A stretch of 64,000 bases of DNA, from assembly GCA_030407085.1 (NCBI GenBank), contig CM059585.1:115619501-115683500 (forward strand). The letters are read 5' to 3'. Below, piece after piece: positions 35,905-47,900 of the stretch. Every line of letters begins with the position of its first letter. Within the stretch, counting starts at the first letter, position 1. The DNA comes from Trichopria drosophilae (Eukaryota; Arthropoda; Insecta; Hymenoptera; Diapriidae). The position numbers and the translations under genes are program-made. The notes beneath the pieces are model-generated. The model worked only from the letters and a program-made list of their open reading frames with translations, had not been told where the DNA came from and ran no database searches.

Positions 35905-38900
35905 CTGAAATGAAAAATATTCTTAATAATACATTTTTTTATTCGCTAAGAGTACCCTTCGAGACACGGTTTAAACTGAGATAAAAAAGATTTGAAAGGA
36001 AGATGAATTACTTAATTAATTTAAGCGAATTAATAGAATACGTCGGAAGTGGATCTCGCAAATACGTGGAAGGAGGGAACGTAATGCAAGCTAATCATCT
36101 CATGTTCGTAGGGATAACCTCAGAAACGACAGAAGAAATAAAAATTATGGCACTGTGTTTAAAAAGCAGCGATCTAAATGGAACACCGCACGAAGTTACG
36201 CTTATATACAAAATAAATAATGTCAGTAAAATTGATTGCAAATGTTCGTGCAAAGCAGGGCAAACTGGACGATGCAAGCATTGTGTCGCATTGCTTAGTC
36301 ATTTGACAAGGTAATATTTACATCGTTTTCATATTGTAAACATTGTGATCATTGAATTCCAATATTGCATTTAAAGTTACAAAGTACACGGAAAGGAAGA
36401 AACACGACCGAGTCCTGTCTACGCAGCACTGGTTACTGCGTGGCCGGTTCGCAAATACATTCTATTTCAACTCGCTATAACTCAGTCAATTTTGAGAATT
36501 TTGAAACGAATAAAAAATAAAATTGTTCATTATAATTTCCCAGATCTAGTGCACTAAGAAAAAGTGATATATCTTAATAAATAAAAAAGTTATTAATTTT
36601 TTAATGCAGAACTGCGAAATTTGTATTTTTATACGTTCAGGCGCTTCGTTTATCGAGCGAATTTCAAGCATCCGAAAACTTTCAGCGAGAATTTTATTTT
36701 TTATTTAATTTAAAATGTGAAAGAAAAATTTCACGTTTGACATTTAGCAGTTTGAATAAGGCTTCGAGGGGTACTCAAAGTTTCGAACTTTGGCCACCAG
36801 ACGGCGCCACCATAACAGCGAATACTAATGTGTAATATATTACCTTAACAGCATACGATTTTAGTAATCTACGAAGTTCTTCATTTTGTCTGCGCAGACA
36901 TTCGATCTCTGTATTCAATTCGTGTCGTTCTTTTAGAATGTCGTGATATTTAGTTAATCCTGCAGAGACAGCATCCCACAATTGTTCATGAGCTCCATCA
37001 AAAACTTCCTGATAACTAGTCCAATATTTAGTGACATCTTCGGTAGTTATGTTTCGTGAAATAGTTAATCTCTGTTCCTTTAATTTTTCCTCAAATGCAA
37101 GAGGTGTTTTGCCTTTGTTTTTTGGGTCAGAACTCGCCATAAATTCCTTCAAAGCTTTCATTACCATCACAGGTTTAATTTGTAGTAAATGACCATTGTC
37201 GCAGACCACTTTCCGAACATCTTGTTTGCATTTGGGCTTTTCGTCATCTGTACTCAAATGAGTAATTGTGTCAACTTCGATGTCTGTATCTACATCAGTT
37301 CCAGGTCCAGTAGTGACATCGGCTTCGGCATTCGTGTCAATTTTTGTGTCGCTACATGTAACGGGTTCGGTGATCTTTGTTACAGAATCCAAATCGGATG
37401 CAGTACTCTTTTCTTGGATGTCATCGCAGGGACAAGGTCCGGATTCTTCTATGACAACATCGATTAATTTTCTGGCTTCTGGTGATAATTCTTCAATTGT
37501 ACAGATTTCCCTTTCGCTCGAACATTCAGATTTAAGTTCGGTTTCGGAAAGATCTTCGTCGGATGTTTCTTTTTCGGTACATATCGGACAGTAACAGAAT
37601 GGAATGAAGTATTGTAACATTACGTCGATTTGTTCAGGAACTGAAACCCCTAATGCCTGAAATGCAATTAAAAAGGTTACTTGTAAAAGATAAAGAATGA
37701 TAAAACATGTATTTCTTGGTCATCATCACGGAAAATGGAAATAAATAAAGAAAAAACTTCAAAAATTACGTTTCGGCTAGCTTTTCGTAGCCCTCATCAG
37801 AAATTTATTCTAAAAATTATGTAAGAACTTCAAATTAACCCTTTAAGTCCCAAATGTGCACAATTTGCACGTGGATTTCAGCATCGTTTTATGTAGAAAA
37901 TAAAAATTTAAAAAAAAATGGAAACATCTATATCCGACTAGTTTTGAAAAAAACGCGATTTTTTAGCTACAATTTTTGTTTTAAATGCATTCGTAACTAT
38001 GATACCGGTTTCAGATCACCTTCTAATCTCTCAGACTCGTGTTCCTGATTGTTTTACTTCAAAATTATACATTCACATATTTTGTTTTATTTTGTTTTTC
38101 GTTTCAAAATGGCGTCTGAACGTTGAAAATTTTTGAAAGTGAAGAAAGTACTATTATTTCGGATCTGCTTTTCTTTGTAGTAAAATCGTACAAATAAGTT
38201 ATTACGAGTTTTGTATGACCTATTTTTATTTAACGAAACAGTAATATCCCATAAAATCAAATTTCAAGATGGCGACTGTCATGTGCTCAGAAGAAATACG
38301 TGTATTTCGAGACAACTAAAATTGGTGTGAAATTTGCTAATTACCATCTCATAGGTTTCAGTCATCGCTTAACTCAAATCTTGAGTCAGTTTACCGAAAT
38401 TCAAAATGGCGGATCCAATATGTCGGACCTCTTATGTAAAATTTCATATTTCTGGAATAGGAAAAATACTATCGTATTCCACTCAGGTTTTCAAGTCAAC
38501 ATTATTCTTAAGATTTTTTTGATTATATAAATGGTTTTTGTGACAGTCGCCATCTTGAAATTGGATTTTATGGGATATTACTGCTTCCGTAAATCAAAAT
38601 AGGTCATACAAAACTCGTAATAACTTATTTGTACGATTTACTACAAGGAAAACCAAGCAATCCGAAATAATATCATTTTCTTCACTTTCAAAAATTTTCA
38701 ACGTTCAGACGCCATTTTGAAACGAAAAACAAAATAAATCAAAATATGTGAATGTATAATTTTGAAGTAAAACAATCGGGAACACGTTTCTGACAGATTA
38801 GAAGGTGATCTGAAACCGGTATCATAGTTAAAAATGCATTTAAAAAAAAAATTGCGTTTTTTTCAATATTTTTGTAAAAAAACTGTGTTAAACGTCATTT

Positions 38901-41900
38901 TTCGAAAATTTCAGTAGCGCCAATCGAAAGAGCGACCTCAAAACTAGTCTGATATAGATGTTTCCATTTTTTTTTAATTTTTATTTTGTACATAAAACGA
39001 TGCTGAAATCCATGTGTAAATTGTGCACATTTGGGACTTAAAGGGTTAAATCCAATACAGAACATTTAAAAACAAACAAAAAAAGTTAAAAATTGTTGTT
39101 TGAAAATCAGTTGCAAACAAGAACTCAGACAACTTAGTTCTAAATTTTTATTTTCAAGCAACAATTTTTAACTTTTTTTCGTTTGTTTTTAAATGTTCAC
39201 TATTGGATGTTATTGGAAGTTTTTACACAATTTTTAGAATAAATTTTTGATGAGGGTTACGAAAAGCTAGCCGAAACGTAATTTTTTGTTTATTTATTTC
39301 CATTTTCCGTGATGATGACCAAGAAATCCATGTTTTATTGAACATATTTATTTAAAATATATCGGAAAAAGAAGCTTTATGAACAGTGTTTTTTACACAA
39401 TTTTTAATAAAGAATGATATTTAGTAATACTAAACCCGAAAAACGTTGTCTAGTCGAATTATTAGTTTTTCTTCATCCGTATGCTCCTTCAATATATCTT
39501 GAAGTTTATGCTCGATTAAGAAACCAGAATGGTCCGAAATAGATTGTAGAATGTGGCGTAACAGCTTTCGATGCTGATTTTTCTCTTCGTTTAGTAAATT
39601 TTTAGGAGGTTTTAACTGGATTATTTGTGTTTCGTCTGCCTTTTTCTCTGAAAAGTATATTATATAAAAAGTTTTTATTCCATTTCAAATTAGCAACTTT
39701 TTTCACACAATTTTGAATTCTTGTTTTATAAGTTGTTAGCGGATGCAAAAGAAGTATTCTTGACCAAGAAAATTTAAGTCAATGCGATAGCATTTTGGGA
39801 AGTGGTAGTTACCGCACAGATTCTGACGAATTTGAAATGACGGTTACAATTCGAATTCGTTAAAAAGAAAATTTTTATAAACAGATCCAATTTGAGTGCA
39901 CCTTTGAGAATATTTATTCATAATTTTCCGACTATTTAGTTATTAATAATTATTTGTAATGATCTATAAACGTTGAAACGGAAAAACTTGGTCCTTTTTT
40001 TCATTCTAAATTTCCATATTGAAAACAGTGCAAGATACACTAAAAATGCACTGAACCTTTTTTATAGAGCACAAAATTTCCTAAAAAAAGTCAGCGAAAG
40101 TTAATAGATTATCCATGAATAACGCTTTTGTCTTACAAGTTAATTATGAATATTTTAGAATTTTTGTAAAATATGATGCATATTCCATCGTTGCTCGTGG
40201 CTAAGCTATTAACTTTTGTCTAGGGTCCTTGCTGACTTTTTTGTAGGTAATTTTGTGCTCTACAAAAAAGTTTCAGTGCATTTTTAGCGTATCTTGCACT
40301 GTTTTCGATACGGAAGCTTTAGAATGAAAAAAGTACCAAGTTTTTCCGTTTCAACAATGTTTATAGATCGTTAAAAGTAATTATTAATAACTAAATAGTC
40401 GGAAAATTATGAATAACTATTCAAAAAGGTGTAATAAAAGTATATCTACTTATAAAAATGTTCTTTTTTAGGATATTTCGGAAAATGTTTTAAGCCCTTT
40501 CTCGAGAAAATATCCGCTTTTATGTATTGGTACAGGATGAGGTTAAAAAATCGTTTCAGAGTTTTTATTTACGTTTTTCAAAGGAAGCCTTTTTAAAATT
40601 CTTAAAAAATTCTAATTATGAAAATCAAATGTCATATTCGTAATCTGCTCCCCCGAAAACCCCCGAGTAGTCAGTTTCATCTGGATCAAGAAATTTTTTT
40701 GCATTTCAGTCGGCCATCTTGGAACCGCCATTTTGAATTTCGGGTATTGGATAGAAGATAGTGTTACAAATGATTGCATAAATCAATAAGTGTACCACAA
40801 TATTTATAAATAGCTAATAATGTCGGAAATGCTATAAAAACACAAAATTCGGCGAAAAATCCGCCATCTTATATTTTGCATATCTGATCATGTCAACTCT
40901 TAGTCAAACTCATTATGCCACCAGATCCAGGTCTTTGGAATGAGCGGCCAGCGCGAACCTATTGAAAAACATGAAAAACCGATCAAAAAATCGAAATTTT
41001 CTCTATTTTTTTGCCTTTTCGCCGCCATACTTAAAAAATGGCTGCTCCCAGCGAAAAACGGACTTCGGATTCGGAAAGAGGAGGGTTGAAAACTATATAA
41101 TCTAAATATTCAGAATTATTCATCGTTATATTATGTTATAAATAAAACGATCCTGAAATTCGTGTATGGGAAAAAAAATAGGATTTTTCTATACAAGGCC
41201 GCAAAACCAAATTTTACGGCTCGAATGCGATAACAGCCTACGAGGACCAGCAAAGCTAGTCCGAGTATCGCTTGATCGCATGAGGTCGTGTGTCGAGCAT
41301 TATTTTTCGGTACTGAAAGCTGTAAAAATTCCATTTCGATGAAAGCATTTAGTCCGCATGGGTTATGTTTTTGACGGCGCAGAATAGTGTTTCACGTGAT
41401 CCGTGAAATTTCATTTTACGGACTAAAAGTAGGCCGTAAAATCAGATTTTACGGCTATAGTACCGAAAAATCAGCTTCTTAAAAGCTTATTCTAAAGTCT
41501 CAAATACGTTTCCGTAATAATATAAGATTTACTGAGGAATTCAAAACGCTGACAAGTTGGCCTGTTTATAGCCTCGAATTAACTCATTTTACTAGTGAGA
41601 AATCGATAAGATTTAGCAGCGCCACAGTACGAAGAGTAATGAACTCTTTATATTCTTATTTTCTTATGATTTTGAAAAATGCATCTTGTAGAGCATTGAA
41701 TTACGTTTAAAATGAAAGAAAAATGGTTTATTTCGACCAATATTGAGCGAGATAATCGAGGTTAAATTTGAATAAATTAAATCTCCTGAATTATTCAGAT
41801 TATACGTTAATCAGGTAACTTCTATTTATTTACAATTTTTCAAGTCCATGTTTTTGTTCTAAACCGATCCAGATCCAAAATTTCAACTATATACATATAG

Positions 41901-44900
41901 CCATAAAGTATATATTAAACTTTTTTAACGAATTTTTTCAGAATTTTAAAAAATGTTACATTAATTTTCAGTTCTGATACTTTTGCGCTTAAATAAATAA
42001 AACATTGCCAGAACAGAAAATTACATTTTCCTAAATATCCTCACAACTTTTACTACAGTCGATTTTAAAATGTTTTATATAGTAAAAAATACTTCTTTTG
42101 CATGTACTAACAAACGATAAAACTAAAATTAAAAATTGTGCGAAAAAAGTTGCCGATTTGACATGGAATGCCCCATATATAAGTGGGTATAAGGCTTTTA
42201 ATGTTCTCCAAATTACTCATTTCTATGGCTTTGACGGCTTTGATGTATGAAGGCAATTCTTCCATTTTTAATATCGAAGAAGTAGGACGCTTCCATTTTA
42301 ATCCAAGTACTTGTTCAAAAATGATTTTATCAGCTGCGTAGATCTGAAAATCGAAAGTTGTAAACAGTTTTTCGAGCGTACATTTGAACAATCACCTTAT
42401 TCACCAAATCATCAGCAGCCCTCGAGTTCATATCCCAAACATCCATATATTGTTTTTCATTCGCAGCAGAAAAAATGTTGGCTTTCTCTTGCATTTCGGA
42501 GATGCCCTTATGAGCTTTCTTAAGTTGATCCGTTAAACTTTGCCTCTTGTGTTTCGTTTTTGCCTTCACTTCAGCGTATTGCCTTTTTAAACTGTTGGTT
42601 ATATCTTGAAGTCTGAAAACGAGTGAGATTATTGGAAATTCAAGATAACAAATATTATGGACTAACTTGTTCAGTTTACGCTTCTGCTGATTTTTTATGA
42701 TTGTATTTTCGTCCTCTCGACATTTCAAGACAGTATAGTTGTAATGCAACTTTTCGGAGTTTAGAAGACACAACGCTTTTATTTGCTCCACGTGTTGCTG
42801 CAATTTCTGACATTCGGCTTCCCTAGAAATTTTCAGCTCCCTGTAGGTTTCGTGATGATCTATCATTTCTCTTTTTAATTCAGCTTCGTAACAGCGAATG
42901 ATCTTTTTTCGTTTTTTGTAACCGTCCATTTCGATTTGACCACGCTTCTTGAAAAGCGCATCCCATTTCTTCTGTATGCTGTCCATTAACACTTTTCTTT
43001 CTTTTTCGACGATGCTTTCAATCAGTACTAATTCCCTGCGATAAGCTTTCGACATGAAATTTACCTAAGTCGAGTAAGAATATTAATAATTGGTATATAT
43101 AGAACCGATTGTCATATAAGAACTTACCTGATTGTTAATTCTATCGATCAACAAATCAATGTCATTTCTTTGCAATTTTTGATCGTCTATAAATGCTTCA
43201 TCGGCTCTCTTAATTTGTTCCTTTAACTCTGCGATCACTGCATCTTTTTGGGCAAGAACCTCAAGACATCTTGCGCTTTGGTCGAGCATTGCATTGCGGA
43301 TGTCCAATGGATCGTTGGAATCCAATAAAGGCATCCATCTTTCATTAATAATATTAAAGCGATTCATACATTTTTCAGCATCCGCTGTTAGTTTTGTTAA
43401 GAGCTGTTCTCGAAGTTCATCTTCTTTAGTTCGACGCTCATTTTCGCGCGCGTCATTGGCGACCCTAACGTTTGTTACCTACAGTAAAGATGTTCGAAAA
43501 CTTATGATTCAATATACAAAATATTGGTATGAAGAAGCTAATTGAGCTATGACCTTGACAATGTCTTTGAAGGTTGTTTTCAAGGTTATTTTAAGGTTAA
43601 GGTGTTTTTTTTAATGGAAACCACTACTTTTGTCACCATATTCGGAAAGAGAAGACAAATTCTCAGTCCTAAATGTTTCTTTATAATTCGCTAAAATGAC
43701 CTTCAGAAGGTCAAATGTGGAAAATCGCATTATTTTGAAAAATACGGATATACGTTGTTCAGGAAAAAGGGGGCCCACTTACTGTATTACTGGTTTTGTC
43801 CTTGAGGTCTACTTTCAAGGTTATTTAAAGGTTAAAGTATGTTTTTAATGGGAATCACTATTTTGGACATCTGATTTGAAAAGAATAAGTAAATTTATTT
43901 CTGTTGAAAATTTAATTGTCTAAAATAACCTTCAGAAGGTAAAATGTGGAAAGTTGTAATATTTTGAAAAATAAGTATTTTAAAGAAAAATGGTTCGGAT
44001 AAAAGTTGTTCAGGAAAAAGGGGGCCATCTGCCTGCATGTAATATTTATACTCGAAACCTTAAGGTTCTGATAAAATTATAATAATATGAGTTCACGGAC
44101 AATATGAAAGTAATGGTATGGTTTGGTTCCTTGATATTCAAGATTTTTTTCTCTAAAACACTTTTTTTCAAAATATCACAACTTTCTTCATTTAACATTC
44201 TCACGTTCATTTTAGAAAATTATAAATAATCACTTCAGAAGTAAATTTCATGCTCTTCTCAAATCCGGGTTCAGAAGTAGCGGTTCCCACTAAAAACATA
44301 CATTAAACTTCAATTCGTCTTGAAAATAGACCTCACGGTCAAAACCAGTAATGCAGGGAAATAACTCCCTTTTTGTTGAACAACTTTTATTTGAAACACT
44401 TTTCTTCAAAATACTTATTTTTGTACACTTTTTGAGTAGGTCCAAACAGATATGAAGATATCCATTTTAAGACCCTGCCAAAAATATAAGCGTCCATTAA
44501 GAGTTCATAAAGCGCGAAATTGACGTTTGGGAAACGCGAAAGAAGCGTGCATTCCGCTTCCACGAAAGTTCGATAGGCACTTAAGCGTGAATATACACCA
44601 TTTAAGAGTTCAGCGTTTTGCATTTGTGGACGGCTACTTACGCTTTGGAATGAGTACAGGAAGAATTCCTGAGTAATTTATAAAACAATAATACTTACCT
44701 CACAAACATTTTTATTTATTTTAATTTTATATTTCTTTCACATTTTACGTAAAAAGTAATTTTTATTAAATTTTTTAAAGATAAATTAGTTACCTTTTAA
44801 AAAGGTGTTCGCATTCGATCACCTATCCAGTCGTAATCAACATCATGCGTCGCTTAACATGAAATAAAGACTTGCGCGTGACTGCAACCACTGATTTATC

Positions 44901-47900
44901 ACTGTGAATCAATTTCTAAGACGTAATATGATAATTGTGTTCCACTGGTATTCTTATAAGTGAAAGCAATTTTTCAATACTAAAAATTATAAGGTTTCCG
45001 AAGGAAACTTGTAGAAGATTGTAAAATTCGCTTTACTCCTTCTTGCCGAATGTCTTATGAACTCTTGAATTTTGGTTTCCTCATGTACCGTACAATAATA
45101 AAAGAAAAGCTTCATGCACTCTTTAAAGACGCTTAACTGGATGCTTAGATAACGCTTAAAAGGTGCATGTTCACGCTACAGAACTCTTTCAATTGAGTGT
45201 GATTTAAACTTATTTTAAGCGTGCAATTCGCTTCGTTAAGCGTACAATTTCGTAAAAACATTTCGTGTACTCTATCTGGACGCTTTACTGTGAGAATAGT
45301 TAGAGTGAGTTAGAATTCAAAGTTCAAAAATGAATACTTTTCAATCATTCAGAATAATTTTTCGTTTGCTAAAACGTAGTACAGAAGCCGAGGCGATGAA
45401 GAACACGTAAAATGAAGACAAAAATCAAACGCAAAGTAAGTAGGTGCATTTTATGAAAATGAAGAGTGCGTTCTGCTAAAAAACGGAAAAGTATCATAGT
45501 TTTTTTTATCCTGAAATGAAAAAAGCAGGAATGTCAAGTTCAGCTCCATTTCTACAGTAAAATAAATTTGTTTAATGTTTGAAAGGTACCTAACATTTTT
45601 AATCACTTCACTGGCAAAAATACCCAAATGACGTTCCTCATTAAACTCATTTTCTAAAGTGTGTACCGTACTTTTAATTACTACAAAGCAATATTTTCAT
45701 ATTTTTAGACATCACAGAACAAGATTATAATCATATAAAATTTCAGTTTTTGAGATTGTCAATTTTTTTTTTTTGGCTTTGAAATCGGCTATTTTCTATA
45801 CTTTTCAACAAATGGCGTTTGTCAACCTTTTCTCAATTAGTACTCAATAAAACTCATAAAAAAAAAAATAAGATTACAATGTAATGATTACAATGTTCTA
45901 TACATTAGAAATATTTCATATAAGCATCTGTTTTTGTAAAAAATGAGTTTTATTAAATAATAATTGAGAAAAGGGGAAACGCCGTTGAAAAGTATGAAAA
46001 ATAGCCGATTTCAAAGCTAAAAAAAATGAAAATCTCAAAAACTGAAATGTTTATTATTATAATCTTATTCTCTGATGTCTAAAAAACGAAAATATTGCTT
46101 TGTAGTAATTAAAAGTAGGGTACACACGTCAGAAAATGAGTTTAATGAGGAACGCCATTTGGGTATTTTTGTCAGTGAAGTGGTTAATTGTGCTCTATCG
46201 ATTCCGGCCGAAAAAAAAGAACAAAACGTGATTATTTACGCAACAATGATGTAAAATCCAACAAAAATGCTATAATTGTTTGCTAGTTTGAAAGAACCGG
46301 CGGTATAACTTAGGACGGGGTCTAGTGTACATTCTCATGGCCTAGAGTGCAACCTTTTTTTGAATGCTGTGCTTTTGTAAAAAAGCTTTGTCTCAACATA
46401 TGTGAGCAGAACGCTCTTGAAATATGACAATTTAAAAACAAGAGCTTCCGCAAATATTTTGAGAGGTGAAATTATTTTTCTTTAAGATGCCTTAATCGAT
46501 ATAAAAAAAAGACGAGCTCCATAACACAATTTAAGTAGAAAAATGTTTTCTGTCAATCCCTTGAAAAAATAAAAGTTTGTTTAAATTTCATTTTTCAATA
46601 TTAATTAATTTTATAAACAATTTCATTTAAAACTGCTATAAGAGTTTCGTTTAAACATATAATTAGAAAAATAGATATCAAAATTTTAAGAAATTCTGTA
46701 ATCAAGACACGATCATGATTTTAAAAATTGTTGAAAAATATTTTATCAGAATATTTTCCACGTAGAGTAGTCTCCGCCCACAGTTATATCCTAAGTTATA
46801 CCAGTCTCTTCCGCAATTTTGAAAGAACCGTCCCTATAACTTAGGACGGGGGCTACTGTGTATCAAATATTTCACTGTCGTTGAATTCCGGACATGGACC
46901 ACGACTTTGAGATAGTTACATGGAATGATCTAAATATCAGCTCTGTATCTTAAACATTTAAAAAATAATACAACCCAGCCGTCAATGTATAAGTAAAGTA
47001 TAGTTCAAAATGATTTATGGACGATTGTTTACTTACCACTTCATCGCTTTCAGCTAACCACTTTTCAAGTAAATCTTCGCTGGCAAGAAGTTGTTTTTCA
47101 ACCGCCGTAGCTTCATTGATACTCTCATCTTCTATCGTATCCTGTCTGATTATAATGAAATTTGAAATGTAAGGATTGATTTGGCTGTTGTAGGCTAAAG
47201 AAGCAATAATTATTAAATAAAAAAAAAAAAGAAAATTAAAAATGGTGTATGAAAAGATCTCAAAAGACTGCGTTTCTTATTTTGTGTTAATTAAACGTTG
47301 TTTGTAGAAAAATAAATAAGGATAAGCCTAAAGTTAATATTAAATTGTTATTTATTGCATTTCTAATAATAATTGAGCCTCTGATATAAAAAACTAAAAC
47401 CACCGGTTACTACTACTAACGGCGAAGCGGTTGGAGCGTCGAACCGATTATTAGATCGGAAGCTCAATTATTATTACAATCTAGTTGTGTGTGCTGCCGT
47501 TAGGAGCGTAAGCGATGCTCGAAGGTGTTTTGTGCTCCATTGTGCCTCCTGCTATAGAAATGAGTTTTCATTACCCTCAAAAGTAGATCAAATGTCAAAC
47601 GTATAGAATGCTCATGGCATTTATTGTGCGGAGAATGACACTTGCTCCTGTAATGGCATATCATAATATTTTTTTACCGGCTCTAGTGTAAACAATGTAA
47701 TGCCGAATCGAACTTTTTGATTTTTTATTTGTTTTATATAAATAGCTAGATGGAGAAAAGAAATATAGCAAAAAAACAAAAATTATGCAAGCTTTACAAA
47801 GTTTTATATATAAATATTTTCCAGTATCTAAAATTTTCGTGTAATAAGAAAAATTCTTATTCTGAAATAGTAAAAATGATTATACAATTGTGAAACATTC

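Noticed and set aside
36775..36843. Hydrophobic C-terminus of DRC1 by read-through of exon 8
   Set aside because: A phase-matched terminal exon with a family-like tail and a nearby AATAAA exists at 35854-35904.
42330..43055. A single 241-codon DRC1 exon
   Set aside because: It includes the 54-bp intron 42613-42666 and runs past the exon 5 donor into intron 5; family comparison supports splitting.
44387..44623. 78-codon minus frame starting MQNAELLNGVYSRL
   Set aside because: Protein-like but in a repeat-rich DRC1 intron, not phase-linked to DRC1 exons and without a known domain.
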